Assembly: GCF_001298265.1 (NCBI RefSeq) | Contig: NZ_LGSZ01000028.1 | Span: forward strand, 62,001-126,000 | Reading direction: 5' to 3' | Length of the DNA stretch: 64,000 nt | DNA from: Allobosea vaviloviae | Lineage (GTDB): Bacteria; Pseudomonadota; Alphaproteobacteria; Rhizobiales; Beijerinckiaceae | Shown: piece after piece, positions 27,375 through 37,068 of the stretch | How positions within the stretch are numbered: the stretch's first letter is position 1 | How the letters are laid out: every line of letters starts with the position of its first letter | Notes under the pieces: generated by a model | What the model was told of the DNA's origin: nothing | The model's database searches: none | What the model saw: the letters and a program-made list of their open reading frames with translations, nothing else | Translations under genes and position numbers: made by a program

Positions 27375-28699
27375 ATGTCCTGCGCGTCGAGCGCACGGTA
27401 GAGCGGCAGCGCGAACGGAGCGATCCGGCGCAGGAGCCCCGGCAGCGGCTGCCCCTTGGGCTCGGAAAGCGGCAGGGCGAGCGTCTCGAGCGGCGTCCCT
27501 TGCGTGGCCCGCGCCAGTTCGCGCCCCAGCGAGATCGAGAGCGCCACCGCCCGGCCGTTGCAGCCGACCCAGCCGAAACCGTTGGGTCCGAGCTGGTGGA
27601 TGCGGGGATAGCCTGGCACCTGCGGCTTGAGCACGTCGTCTGGCGTCATGCCGATATAGCCCGACCAGACATAGTCGAAGGACACCTCGCCAAGTTGCGG
27701 CCAGAGCCACTTCAGGCGCTCCCCGACCGGCCCGCGCAGATTGTCGCCGCCCGCACCGGGAAACACCGCCGCCCCGCCCGTCACCAGCCGGTTGCGCGCA
27801 TCCCAGCGGGCGAAATAGAGCTCGCGATGCGTGTCCGACAGCGCCTGCCGGCCGGGAATGATCGTCTTGGCGATGTTGTCGCTGATCGGCTTCGTCGCCA
27901 TCTGCCAGGACAGCACGGGAATGACCTCGCCGGCGATGTCCGGCGCAAGCCCCGGCGCGAACTCGCCGGTATAGGCGTTCGTCGCCAGCACCAGGGCGCG
28001 CGCCGTGACCGAACCTTTCGCGGTCCTGACGACCCAGCGATCGCCCTCGCGCGCCATCGCGGTCGCCGGCGAGCGCACATGGATCGTCGCCCCGAGCTTC
28101 AGCGCCACCTCGGCCAGGCCACGCGCGAGCGCAAGCGGGTTGATATGGCCGCCGCTGCGGTTCCAGAAGCCGCCGAACCAGGCCTCCGAGCCCGTCATCT
28201 GCGCGGTCGCGGCACGATCCAGCAGCTCGACCGGCGCGCCGATCGCCGACCATTCGCGCACGCGCTTTTCGGCCAGCTTGAACCGGCCGGGCGAATGCAC
28301 CGGTTGGACCCAGCCCGCCTGCTCGGCTTCGGCGGGAATGTCGTATTTTCTGATGGTGTCGAACAGATACTGCGCGCTGTCACGCAGCACCGCGTTGAAG
28401 CGCTCGCCGGCCTCGCCATGGCGGGCCACCATTGCCGAGGGATCGTGCCCCGCCAGCGTCGGGATGACCTGTCCGTTGTTGCGTCCCGAAGCGCCCCAGC
28501 CGGGTTCGGCCGCCTCAACCACGACGACCTCGACGCCGGCCTCGCGCAGATGGATCGCGGTCGACAGCCCCGTGAAGCCGGCCCCGATCACCACCACATC
28601 GGCCTGGACGTCGCCCTCCAGCGCATTGAGCGCCGGCCCGCCCGGCGCGGTCGCGGCCCAGAGCGAGGGCGGCCAGGTGACGGAAGTGGAGGCGGACAT
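27371..28699 (-). CDS. FAD-dependent amine/amino-acid oxidoreductase (DAO family, PuuB-like)
   Basis: 442 residues. The FAD-binding loop VVIGAGFTGLSTAIHLREAG starts near residue 35 and is followed by the acidic VVEAAE strand. GWGASGRNNGQVIPTL is typical of gamma-glutamylputrescine oxidase and related DAO enzymes, as is the C-terminal GFGWVGCNGRAVALS. It probably oxidises a secondary amine or N-substituted amino acid, releasing an aldehyde or keto acid. It is divergent from the VOC gene at 29018 and converges with the amidase gene. Confidence 0.88.
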   Translation of the reverse strand: MSASTSVTWPPSLWAATAPGGPALNALEGDVQADVVVIGAGFTGLSTAIHLREAGVEVVVVEAAEPGWGASGRNNGQVIPTLAGHDPSAMVARHGEAGERFNAVLRDSAQYLFDTIRKYDIPAEAEQAGWVQPVHSPGRFKLAEKRVREWSAIGAPVELLDRAATAQMTGSEAWFGGFWNRSGGHINPLALARGLAEVALKLGATIHVRSPATAMAREGDRWVVRTAKGSVTARALVLATNAYTGEFAPGLAPDIAGEVIPVLSWQMATKPISDNIAKTIIPGRQALSDTHRELYFARWDARNRLVTGGAAVFPGAGGDNLRGPVGERLKWLWPQLGEVSFDYVWSGYIGMTPDDVLKPQVPGYPRIHQLGPNGFGWVGCNGRAVALSISLGRELARATQGTPLETLALPLSEPKGQPLPGLLRRIAPFALPLYRALDAQDI

Positions 28700-29017
28700 G
28701 GGCTGAACTTCCCGAGAGAGGCGAAGGGCGCGCCGATGCCGCCCCTGAACTCATCCTTGCCACCTCGCGGCACGGAGGCAAGGGGCGCGTTCTCGCATTG
28801 CGACAAGTCGGGGTCGGATTTTCTCTCTATGCGAACGGCCGCGAACACGTTCTTCTAAAATTGCCGATATATCATTCCACGCTTGGAATATTCATCCACG
28901 CGTCGCTATGTTCGCAGCGCAGCAGGGGGCTGTCGGGACGGAGCGTGTGGGCGATTGCGCCCCGACCGCACTTCGGCTGAACTCGCACCTCTGTCGGCTT
29001 TCGACCAAGGGCTCCCC
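28700..29017. promoter_or_regulatory. Divergent intergenic region with an operator-like palindrome
   Basis: This 318-nt gap separates the divergent FAD oxidoreductase and VOC genes and contains no convincing coding frame. Its AT-richer centre holds the inverted repeat ATTCCA-4-TGGAAT at 28874-28889. Within it, GCTTGGAAT (28881-28889) also occurs in the MocR promoter region (19985-19993). The region probably carries promoters for both directions. Confidence 0.45.
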
Positions 29018-29869
29018 ATGTCTCTCAAGCACATCATCGGCCTCGATCATGTCGTGGTGACCGTTCGCGATCTCGACGCCGCCGCCGAGCAATGGCGCCG
29101 TCTCGGCTTCACCGTCTCGCCACGCGGCACCCATTCGCCGATCCTCGGCACCGGCAACTACACGATCATGTTCGGCGAGGATTATGTCGAGCTGCTCGGC
29201 ATCCTGACCGAGACCGAGCAGAACAAGCCGACGCGCGACTACCTCGCCAAGCGCGAAGGACTGGAGCGCGCCGCCTTCACCACGGACGACGCCGCAGCCG
29301 GCGCGGACGAACTGAAGGCGCGCGGATTCGAAGCGCTCGGCCCGATCCATTTCGGCCGCCCGGTCGATCTGCCCAGCGGCGGCACCGGAGAGGCCCGCTT
29401 CAACGTCTTCCGCTGGCCCCTGAGCGAGCAGCCCGGGGGCTTGCGCATCTTCGCCTGCCAGCATCTGACGCGCGAAACCGTCTGGATTCCCGAACTCCTG
29501 GAGCATGCCAACGGTGCGAAGCGGATCATCCGCCTCGAAGTTCTCGCAGCCGATCCGAAGGCTGCTGCGGAGCATCTCGCCCGCCTGATCGACGAGCCGG
29601 CACGCGCCGAGGGAGATGGCTGGCTGGTGCCTTCCGGCGGCAAGCGTGCCGACATCCTGTTCTACGACGCAGCGGGCTTCGCGCGCCGCTACCCCGCGGC
29701 CGTGCGCGACGGCGCGGCCACCGAGGGGGCCGCCTCGCTGGTCGTCGCGAGCGATGACATCGATGGAGCCAAGGCCGCGCTCGGCCCGCTCGCGACCGTT
29801 CATGACGGCGCCGTCAGCGTCGCGGCGAGCGCCGCCAATGGCCTGATCGTGAGCTTCCTGCCGCAATAG
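29018..29869 (+). CDS. VOC family protein (glyoxalase_3-like two-module protein)
   Basis: 283 residues. The N-terminal module begins GLDHVVVTVRDLDAAAEQWRRLGF with the usual first metal histidine, and continues NYTIMFGEDYVELLGI with the glutamate ligand position. The second half (IIRLEVLAADPKAAAEHLARL onward) is a degenerate second module. This architecture matches the glyoxalase-like PF13468 proteins, whose reactions are mostly unknown. The ATG at 29018 gives the standard N-terminus; the longer frame from 28883 lies in the intergenic region. It precedes the second peptide-importer operon by 96 nt and may be co-expressed with it. Confidence 0.82.
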   Translation: MSLKHIIGLDHVVVTVRDLDAAAEQWRRLGFTVSPRGTHSPILGTGNYTIMFGEDYVELLGILTETEQNKPTRDYLAKREGLERAAFTTDDAAAGADELKARGFEALGPIHFGRPVDLPSGGTGEARFNVFRWPLSEQPGGLRIFACQHLTRETVWIPELLEHANGAKRIIRLEVLAADPKAAAEHLARLIDEPARAEGDGWLVPSGGKRADILFYDAAGFARRYPAAVRDGAATEGAASLVVASDDIDGAKAALGPLATVHDGAVSVAASAANGLIVSFLPQ

Positions 29870-29965
29870 CACGCTCGCCCGCTTTATGGGCAGCGCCACC
29901 GTTGACGCCGGCTGCCGCCACCCCCATCGTTTCCCTTACGTGACCTCAGGACCCGAGGATTTCCC

Positions 29966-31573
29966 ATGGACATCACCCGCCGCGCCGCGCTGCTCACCAG
30001 CGCCGCCATCGCCTCCAGCGTCGCCTTCCCGGGCCGCTCGGTGTTCGCGCAGGAGACGCCGCGCAAGGGCGGCGTCTTTACCGTCCATTACGGGGCCGAG
30101 CAGCGCCAGCTGAACCCGAGCCTGCAGGCCTCGACCGGCGTCTACATCATCGGCGGGAAGATTCAGGAGCAGCTCGTCGATCTCGACGCCGCCGGCAACC
30201 CGGTCGGCGTGCTCGCCACGAGCTGGGAAGCGGCGCCCGACGGCAAGACCATCACCTTCAAGCTGCGCGACGGCGTGAAATGGCATGACGGCCGCCCCTT
30301 CACCTCCGCCGACGTGCAGTTCACCGCGATGGAGATGTGGAAGAAGATCCTGAACTACGGCACCACGCTCCAGCTCTTCCTCACCGCCGTCGACACGCCC
30401 GATCCGCTGACCGCGGTCTTCCGCTACGAGCGGCCGATGCCGCTCGGCCTGCTGCTGCGCGCCTTGCCGGATCTCGGCTACATCTCGCCGCGCCATCTCT
30501 ACGAGGGCAAGGGCGACATCCGCCAGAACCCGGTCAACCTCGCCCCCGTCGGAACCGGACCGTTCAAGTTCGTCGCCTATGAGCGCGGCCAGCACGTCAT
30601 CGCCGACCGCAATCCGGACTATTGGCGTCCCAACGCACCCTATCTCGACCGTATCGTCTGGCGCGTCGTCACCGACCGCTCGGCGGCGGCCGCCCAGATG
30701 GAAGCCGGCCAGATCCACTACAGCCCCTTCTCCGGCCTCACGATCTCGGACGCCGCGCGCCTCGGCAAGGACAAGCGCTTCATCGTCACCACCAAGGGCA
30801 ATGAGGGCAACGCCCGCACCAACACGATCGAGTTCAACTTCCGCCGCAAGGAGCTCGCCGACATCCGGGTGCGCCGCGCCATCGCGCATGCGCTCGACAT
30901 CCCCTTCTTCATCGAGAACTTCCTCGGCGACTACGCCAAGCGCGGCACCGGCCCGGTCCCGTCGGTCTCCACCGACTTCTATCCGGCCGACAACGGCCCG
31001 CAATATCCCTTCGACAAGAAGCTCGCCGCCAAGCTGCTCGACGAGGCCGGCTTCAAGGCCGGGGCGGGCGGCACGCGCTTCAGCTTGCGTCTGCACCCCG
31101 CCCCCTGGGGCGAGGACATCACGCTCTTCGCCACCTTCATTCAGCAGTCCCTGGCCGAAATCGGGATCAAGGTCGAGATCGTCCGTACCGATGGCGGCGG
31201 CTTCCTGAAGCAGGTCTACAACGATTGGGACTTCGACCTGGCCACCGGCTGGCACCAGTACCGCAACGACCCCGCCGTCTCGACCACGGTCTGGTATCGT
31301 TCGGGCCAGCCCAAGGGCGCGCCCTGGACGAACCAGTGGGACTGGACCAACCCGCAGATGGACAAGATCATCGACGATGCGGCCACCGAGATCGACGTCG
31401 CCAAGCGCAAGGCGCTCTATGGCGATTTCGTTCGGCGCGCCAACACCGAACTGCCGATCTGGACCCCGATCGAGCAGATCTTCCTGACCGCGATCACGGC
31501 CAAGGCCCGCAACCACTCCAACACGCCGCGCTGGGGCTCGAGCTCCTGGCACGATCTGTGGTTGGCCGAGTGA
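29966..31573 (+). CDS. ABC transporter substrate-binding protein (SBP family 5), Tat-type signal
   Basis: 535 residues. MDITRRAALLTSAAIASS followed by an Ala-rich stretch ending VFAQ is a twin-arginine-like signal peptide. The family-5 motifs KWHDGRPFTSADVQFT and GTGPFKFVAYERGQ and the C-terminal NTELPIWTPIEQIFL are present. It is the binding protein for the importer encoded by the next three genes. The sequence is more distant from the two paralogues at 12263 and 22194 than they are from each other, which suggests a different ligand. An ATG with a preceding GAGGAT site defines the start. Confidence 0.93.
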   Translation: MDITRRAALLTSAAIASSVAFPGRSVFAQETPRKGGVFTVHYGAEQRQLNPSLQASTGVYIIGGKIQEQLVDLDAAGNPVGVLATSWEAAPDGKTITFKLRDGVKWHDGRPFTSADVQFTAMEMWKKILNYGTTLQLFLTAVDTPDPLTAVFRYERPMPLGLLLRALPDLGYISPRHLYEGKGDIRQNPVNLAPVGTGPFKFVAYERGQHVIADRNPDYWRPNAPYLDRIVWRVVTDRSAAAAQMEAGQIHYSPFSGLTISDAARLGKDKRFIVTTKGNEGNARTNTIEFNFRRKELADIRVRRAIAHALDIPFFIENFLGDYAKRGTGPVPSVSTDFYPADNGPQYPFDKKLAAKLLDEAGFKAGAGGTRFSLRLHPAPWGEDITLFATFIQQSLAEIGIKVEIVRTDGGGFLKQVYNDWDFDLATGWHQYRNDPAVSTTVWYRSGQPKGAPWTNQWDWTNPQMDKIIDDAATEIDVAKRKALYGDFVRRANTELPIWTPIEQIFLTAITAKARNHSNTPRWGSSSWHDLWLAE

Positions 31574-31625
31574 AAGATAGGGCGCTCATCCGAGACAATC
31601 GCTTGCAGGCTTTTTCGACGTCGAT

Positions 31626-31761
31626 GGCGGGCTCGAGCCCGCCCCCCGCTTGCGGTGGGGAGGGTTGGGTGGGGGGCAGTGCCGCTCGCCGCCACAACGA
31701 CGAGACGGCACGCCCTGCTTTGCGCCCCACCATCCCGGCCTTCCCCACCGCAAGCGGGGGG
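31626..31761. repeat. Perfect palindrome plus long inverted repeat between binding-protein and permease genes
   Basis: GGCGGGCTCGAGCCCGCC at 31626-31643 is a perfect 18-bp palindrome. A perfect 20-bp inverted repeat follows, with arms at 31642-31661 and 31742-31761 (core CCGCTTGCGG / CCGCAAGCGG). Similar GC-rich mosaic repeats are common between genes in this order. The strong hairpins lie within the 268-nt leader of the permease gene and may limit read-through, raising binding-protein mRNA over permease mRNA (inference). Confidence 0.8.
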
Positions 31762-31841
31762 AAGGAGAAGAGAACGTCGCGCACTATGCCGGGAGGCTCC
31801 CGCTGGACCTCGCCCGACCGCAACATATCAGACCGGTTTCC

Positions 31842-32819
31842 ATGCGCATCCTGACCCTCGCGGGGCGGCGTCTCGCCGCCTCGATCCCGACGCTTGTCCT
31901 GATCCTGATCGGGGTCTTCGTCCTGCTGCAATTCGCACCGGGAGACACGGTCGACGCGATGATGGCGCAGATGGGCGGCGGCGACGCCGCGACGGCCAAG
32001 CAGTTGCGCGAATATTACGGGCTGGATGTCTCCGCCTGGGCCCAGCTCGGCAACTATCTTTGGCGGCTGGTCCGGCTCGATCTCGGCTTCTCGGCGATCT
32101 ACGGCAAGCCGGTCGCGACCGTGATCGCCGAGCGCCTGCCCGCGACGATCCTGCTGATGACGGCGTCACTCTCGCTCGCCTTCTTCTTCGGCCTGATCTT
32201 CGGCGTCATCGCCGCGCGCGGCGTCAACCGCTGGCCCGACACGCTGATCTCGACGCTCGGCCTCGTCTTCTACGCCATGCCGACATTCTGGTTCGGGCTG
32301 ATGGCGATCGTCGTGTTCGCGATCTACCTGCAGTGGCTGCCCGCCGGCGGCTTCGAAGACATCACGGTCGGGCTGACGGGCTTGGCGCGCACGCTCGACA
32401 TCGCCCGGCACCTCGTGCTGCCCACACTGACGCTTGGCCTGTTCTACATGGCGATCTATCTGCGCATCATGCGTGGCTCGATGCTTGAGGTGCTGACGCT
32501 CGATTTCGTCCGCACCGCCCGCGCCAAGGGCATGGACGAGACCCGCGTCGTCGTCCGCCATGTCCTGCGCAACGCGCTGCTGCCGATGGTCACGCTGATC
32601 GGCCTCCAGGCCGGAACGATGCTCGGCGGCTCGGTCGTGGTCGAGAGCGTCTTCTCGCTGCCGGGGCTGGGCCGCCTCGCCTATGAATCGGTGATCCAGC
32701 GCGACCTCAACACGCTGCTCGGCATCGTCTTCGTCTCGGCGCTGCTGGTCATCGTCGTCAACTTCATCGTCGACCTGCTCTATGCCCGGCTCGACCCGCG
32801 CATCACGACGGGGGGCTGA
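31842..32819 (+). CDS. Peptide ABC transporter permease (DppB type)
   Basis: 325 residues. The N-terminal helix RRLAASIPTLVLILIGVFVLL is followed by FAPGDTVDAMMAQMGGG and about five further helices. The ATPase-contact loop reads RTARAKGMDETRVVVRHVLRN. ATG 31842 is chosen because the DppB fold begins at once; the upstream open frame passes through the palindromic repeat. It is followed after 4 nt by the second permease gene. Confidence 0.93.
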   Translation: MRILTLAGRRLAASIPTLVLILIGVFVLLQFAPGDTVDAMMAQMGGGDAATAKQLREYYGLDVSAWAQLGNYLWRLVRLDLGFSAIYGKPVATVIAERLPATILLMTASLSLAFFFGLIFGVIAARGVNRWPDTLISTLGLVFYAMPTFWFGLMAIVVFAIYLQWLPAGGFEDITVGLTGLARTLDIARHLVLPTLTLGLFYMAIYLRIMRGSMLEVLTLDFVRTARAKGMDETRVVVRHVLRNALLPMVTLIGLQAGTMLGGSVVVESVFSLPGLGRLAYESVIQRDLNTLLGIVFVSALLVIVVNFIVDLLYARLDPRITTGG

Positions 32820-32823
32820 CGCG

Positions 32824-33654
32824 ATGTCCTTCCTCAGGCTCTATTTCCGCAGCCCGCCAGCCGTGATCGGCCTCCTGCTGCTGATCCTCGTCCTGGCGAT
32901 GGCCGTGAGCGCCGACTGGTTCTACCCGCGCGATCCGCTGGCGCTGGCCGGGCGGCCGCTGATCTGGCCGTTCGCCAATCCGCGCTTCCTGCTCGGCACC
33001 GACAATTCCGGCCGCGACATCGCCGCCCAGATCTTCCACGGCGCGCGCATCTCGCTGCTGATCGGGCTGGTCGCGACCGTCATCTCGGTCCTGATCGGCA
33101 TCACCATCGGCGCACTGGCCGGCTATTACGGCGACTGGGTCGACACCATCCTGATGCGCGTCACCGAGGCCTTCCAGACCCTGCCGAACTTCATCCTGCT
33201 GCTGGTCCTCGTCGCCGTCTTCGGCTCGACCATCACCACGGTCACGGTCGCGATCGGCATCGTTTCCTGGCCAGCCTCGGCGCGGCTGACGCGGGCCGAG
33301 TTCCTCTCGCTGCGCAACCGCGAATTCGTCCAGGCCGGCCGCACGCTGGGCCTGCGCGACGTCAAGCTGATCTTCGGCGAGATCCTTCCCAACGCGCTGC
33401 CGCCCGTCATCGTCTATGCCAGCGTGGTGATGGCGATCGCGATCCTGCTCGAGAGCGCGCTCGCCTTCCTCAAGCTGTCGGACCCCAACGTCGCCTCCTG
33501 GGGCAATTTGATCGGCGCCGGCCGCGACGTGCTGCGGGTGCAATGGTATGTCTCGGCCATTCCCGGCGTCGCCATCCTGGTCACCGTGCTTGCCGTCTCG
33601 CTCGTCGGGCAAGGCCTGAACGATGCGCTGAACCCGAGGCTGAAGGGCCGATGA
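32824..33654 (+). CDS. Peptide ABC transporter permease (DppC type)
   Basis: 276 residues. A first helix (about 10-30) is followed by FLLGTDNSGRDIAAQIFHGARIS, the DppC signature, then five helices and the coupling loop QAGRTLGLRDVKLIFGEILPN. It forms the channel with the preceding DppB-type protein. Its stop overlaps the ATPase gene start as ATGA (33651-33654). It lacks the long N-terminal cytoplasmic stretch seen in the DppC protein at 10365. Confidence 0.93.
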   Translation: MSFLRLYFRSPPAVIGLLLLILVLAMAVSADWFYPRDPLALAGRPLIWPFANPRFLLGTDNSGRDIAAQIFHGARISLLIGLVATVISVLIGITIGALAGYYGDWVDTILMRVTEAFQTLPNFILLLVLVAVFGSTITTVTVAIGIVSWPASARLTRAEFLSLRNREFVQAGRTLGLRDVKLIFGEILPNALPPVIVYASVVMAIAILLESALAFLKLSDPNVASWGNLIGAGRDVLRVQWYVSAIPGVAILVTVLAVSLVGQGLNDALNPRLKGR

Positions 33655-35273
33655 GCGCGATCCTCACCCTCGACGGCGTCAGCGTCAGCCTGCCCCGGAA
33701 TGCCGACCGGCCCCATGCGATGAGCGAGGTCTCGCTGTCGCTCCACGCCAACGAGATCCTCTGTGTCGTCGGTGAATCCGGCTCGGGCAAGTCGATGACG
33801 GCCAATGCCGTGATGCGCCTGCTGCCGCCGGGCGTCGCCATCGATGCCGGGCGCATTTTGTTCGAGGGCCGCGATCTCGCGGGCCTGAGCGAGCCGGAGA
33901 TGCGCAAGGTCCGCGGCGCCGGCATCGCGATGATCTTCCAGGAGCCGATGACGGCGCTGAACCCGCTGATCACCATCGGCGACCAGATCGGAGAGATGTT
34001 CACGCTCCACACCGATCTCGGCAAGGCGCAGATCAGGGACCGAGTGCAGGGCCTGCTCGAAGAGGTCGCCATCCCCGATCCGGTCGCCGCGGCGAAGGCC
34101 TATCCGCACGAACTATCGGGCGGCCAGCGCCAGCGCGCCATGATCGCGATGGCGCTCGCCCTCGATCCCAAGGTGCTGATCGCCGACGAACCGACGACAG
34201 CGCTCGACGTCACCACTCAGGCCCAGATCCTCGAACTCGTCCGCGACCTGCAGAAGCGCAAGGGCACCGCCGTCCTGTTCATCACCCATGATTTCGGCGT
34301 CGTCGCCGAGATCGCCGACCGCGTCGCGGTGATGAGCCAAGGCCGCGTCGTCGAGCAGGGCACGGCGGCGCAGGTGCTCGGCGACCCGCAGCACGCCTAT
34401 ACGAAGCAACTCATTGCAGCCGTGCCGCCGCTCAAGGCGCCACCCGCCCGCGAGCTCAGCCCCGAGCCGATCCTGTCCATCGAACACGTCTCCAAGACCT
34501 ACCGCACCGGCGGATTCCTCGGCCGCGGCCAGCGCGTCACCCATGCGGTCAAGGATGTCTCGCTCGTCCTGCCCAAGGGCGCGACGCTCGGCATCGTCGG
34601 CGAGTCCGGTTCGGGGAAATCGACGCTGGCGCGCTGCCTCGTGCGCCTGATCGATCCAGACTGCGGCGCGATCCGAATCTCGGGCACCGATCTCGCCAGC
34701 CTCTCCAAATCCGAATTGCGCGAGGCCACGCGCCATATCCAGATGGTCTTCCAGGACCCCTTCGCCTCGCTCAACCCGCGCCGCAAGGCGGGCGACGCCG
34801 TCGCTCAGGGCCTGATCGTGCATGGCACGCCGCGCGCACAGGCACTCGCCCGTGCCCGCGAGCTGTTCGCGCTGGTCGGCCTCGACCCGTCGGCGATCGA
34901 CCGCTACCCGCATGAGTTTTCCGGCGGCCAGCGCCAGCGCATCGGCCTGGCGCGTGCTCTGGCGCTGGAGCCGCGCGTGCTCGTCGCCGACGAGCCGGTC
35001 TCGGCGCTCGACGTCTCCGTCCAGGCACAGGTGCTGAAGCTGCTGGCCGAACTGCGCCAGCGGCTTGGGCTCTCGATCGTCTTCATCACGCACGACCTAC
35101 GCGTCGCGGCCCAGGTCTGCGACCTCGTCGCGGTGATGAAGAATGGCGAGGTCGTCGAGAGCGGGCCGATCGGCGAGGTCTTCGGCGATCCGCAGCACGC
35201 CTATACCAGGGCGCTGCTGGCCTCGATTCCCGGCCGGGACTTCAGTATGCGGGAGCAGCGCGAGAACGCCTGA
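33651..35273 (+). CDS. Peptide ABC transporter ATP-binding protein, two fused ATPase domains
   Basis: 540 residues with two ABC modules joined by a short linker near residue 265. Both have Walker A GESGSGKS, signature SGGQRQR and Walker B LIADE or LVADE, plus the peptide-importer C-terminal extension [14 protein letters not shown] in the first. It has the same domain plan as the ATPase at 8710. It is translationally coupled to the permease gene and drives import for the 29966-35273 system. Confidence 0.94.
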   Translation: MSAILTLDGVSVSLPRNADRPHAMSEVSLSLHANEILCVVGESGSGKSMTANAVMRLLPPGVAIDAGRILFEGRDLAGLSEPEMRKVRGAGIAMIFQEPMTALNPLITIGDQIGEMFTLHTDLGKAQIRDRVQGLLEEVAIPDPVAAAKAYPHELSGGQRQRAMIAMALALDPKVLIADEPTTALDVTTQAQILELVRDLQKRKGTAVLFITHDFGVVAEIADRVAVMSQGRVVEQGTAAQVLGDPQHAYTKQLIAAVPPLKAPPARELSPEPILSIEHVSKTYRTGGFLGRGQRVTHAVKDVSLVLPKGATLGIVGESGSGKSTLARCLVRLIDPDCGAIRISGTDLASLSKSELREATRHIQMVFQDPFASLNPRRKAGDAVAQGLIVHGTPRAQALARARELFALVGLDPSAIDRYPHEFSGGQRQRIGLARALALEPRVLVADEPVSALDVSVQAQVLKLLAELRQRLGLSIVFITHDLRVAAQVCDLVAVMKNGEVVESGPIGEVFGDPQHAYTRALLASIPGRDFSMREQRENA

Positions 35274-35310
35274 CGAGGGTTCGGCGCCGAGCCGACGCCA
35301 GGGAGACGCC

Positions 35311-36540
35311 ATGTCCGTTCGCCAGCAACTGATCGAGCGCTTCTTCCGCTATGTCGCGGTCGAGAGCCAGAGCGATGCCAGCGCGACCACCCTGCCGAGC
35401 ACGCAGGGCCAGCAGCGGCTCGCCGACATGCTGGCGGACGAACTGCGCGGCCTCGGGCTCGAGAACGTCGCCATAGACGAGCACGCGACCGTCACGGCGC
35501 GGAAGCGCGGCACGCGGCCGGACGCACCGAAAATCGGTTTCATCGCCCATCTCGACACGGTCGATGTCGGCCTGTCGCCCGCGATCAACCCGCAGATCCT
35601 GCGCTTCGAAGGCGAAGACCTCTGCCTGAACCCGCAGCAGGACATTTGGCTGCGCGTCGCCGAGCATCCCGAGATCGCGCCATGGCGCGGCACGGACATC
35701 ATCGCGGGCGACGGCACCAGCGTTCTGGGCGCAGACAACAAGGCGGCGGTCGCCATCGTCATGACGCTGCTGGCGACGCTTCGTCCCGACGATGCCCATG
35801 GCGACATCCTCATTGCCTTCGTGCCCGACGAGGAGATCGGCCTGCGCGGCGCGAAGGCGCTCGACCTCGCACGCTTCCCCTGTGACTTCGCCTACACGAT
35901 CGACAGCTGCGAACTCGGCGAAGTCGTGATCGAGAACTTCAACGCCGCGGCCGCCGAGATCGTCTTCACCGGCGTCAGCGCCCATCCGATGTCCGCCAAG
36001 GGCGTAATGGTCAATCCGCTGCTGATGGCCCATGACTTCATCGCCACGTTCGATCGCGCCGAGACGCCGGAGCGCACCGAAGGCCGCGAGGGGTATGTCT
36101 GGTTCAACGAGATCACCGGCCATGCCGGGCAGGCTCGCCTCAAGGCGATGATCCGCGAATTCGACCGCGATCGCTTCGCATGGCGCAAGCGGCGGATCAC
36201 CGACGTCGCTCACGAGATCGCAAGGCGCTATCCGACCGGCCGCGTCGAATGCAGCGTCACCGACACATATGGCAACATCTCCGACAGCCTGGGGGACGAC
36301 CGCCGCCCGGTCGCGTTGCTGATGGCGGCGATGGCCGAATTGCAGATCGAGCCCAAGCTGATCCCGATGCGTGGCGGCACCGACGGCGCGGCCCTGTCGG
36401 CGAGAGGGATTCCGACGCCGAATTTCTTCACCGGCGCCTATAATTTCCACTCGCGTTTCGAGTTCCTGCCGATCCCCGCCTTCAAAAAGTCCTTCGAGGT
36501 CGCGCGCGCGATCTGCATGCGGGCGGCCATGCCCTCATGA
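35311..36540 (+). CDS. pepT: Peptidase T (tripeptidase)
   Basis: 409 residues, matching the 408 of the E. coli enzyme. FIAHLDTVDVGL gives the first metal His and Asp, LGADNKAAVAIVMTLL the bridging Asp, and FVPDEEIGLRGAKALD the catalytic and metal glutamates. The C-terminal RGGTDGAALSARGIPTPNFFTGAYNFHSRFEF contains the last ligand His. PepT removes N-terminal residues from tripeptides in the cytoplasm. It starts 37 nt after the ATPase gene behind a GGGAG site, so it belongs to the importer operon and supports a peptide substrate for it. Confidence 0.95.
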   Translation: MSVRQQLIERFFRYVAVESQSDASATTLPSTQGQQRLADMLADELRGLGLENVAIDEHATVTARKRGTRPDAPKIGFIAHLDTVDVGLSPAINPQILRFEGEDLCLNPQQDIWLRVAEHPEIAPWRGTDIIAGDGTSVLGADNKAAVAIVMTLLATLRPDDAHGDILIAFVPDEEIGLRGAKALDLARFPCDFAYTIDSCELGEVVIENFNAAAAEIVFTGVSAHPMSAKGVMVNPLLMAHDFIATFDRAETPERTEGREGYVWFNEITGHAGQARLKAMIREFDRDRFAWRKRRITDVAHEIARRYPTGRVECSVTDTYGNISDSLGDDRRPVALLMAAMAELQIEPKLIPMRGGTDGAALSARGIPTPNFFTGAYNFHSRFEFLPIPAFKKSFEVARAICMRAAMPS

Positions 36541-36589
36541 CAAGGCTCGCCGCCCTGAGCGCAGGGTGATCGGGCAGCCGTTGTGCCGA

Positions 36590-36877
36590 TCAGGACAGGA
36601 TGCGTGTGATGCCATCGGCGAAGTCCGACGCCCGTTCCTCGCCGGCCTCGGCATAGCCCGGAGCAAACCCGGTGCAGCCGGACGCGACGCCGGTCGTGCC
36701 CGACCCTCGCGCGGATCTCCGCAGCAGCGTCGCCTTGAGCGCACACGGCTCGCCGCCCACCATGCCCGACGCCTCCCCCATGTCGAACAGGCATGAGGCG
36801 CACGGCAGGCCCGGCCCATAGGACGCACCTGCCCGCAATTCGATGGGGATGCCGGACAACTCCGTTGAAAGAGGCAT
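36590..36877 (-). CDS. Small uncharacterised protein with a CxxC pair
   Basis: 95 residues, not recognised. It begins MPLSTELSGIPIELRAGASYG and has LPCASCLFDMG, later GGEPCALKATLL and ASGCTGFAPGY, giving four cysteines that could bind a metal or form disulfides. No signal peptide or membrane segment is apparent. The ATG at 36877 has a TGGAG sequence upstream. It converges with pepT and is divergent from the GGDEF/EAL gene. An overlapping minus-strand frame (36438-36803) looks less protein-like. Whether it is expressed is uncertain. Confidence 0.45.
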   Translation of the reverse strand: MPLSTELSGIPIELRAGASYGPGLPCASCLFDMGEASGMVGGEPCALKATLLRRSARGSGTTGVASGCTGFAPGYAEAGEERASDFADGITRILS

Positions 36878-37068
36878 GGATCGGACTCCAGTGTGACGCA
36901 ACGCATCGCCGGAACCAACCCTGGCATGGCGGGCCTCACCGAGGCCTTAATTCAGTCTGCGCGATCATCAGTGAGGCAGACGCGCATTGGCCGCGCAGCC
37001 TGCCAAATACAACACCATCTTAACTGTAAGGGCGGATGTTGCGCCAAGCTGTCTCACAAGGATTCGAG

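Noticed and set aside
36438-36803. 121-codon minus-strand frame overlapping the small Cys protein
   Set aside because: It overlaps the end of pepT, has a His/Arg-rich composition and no recognisable pattern; the other frame is more protein-like.
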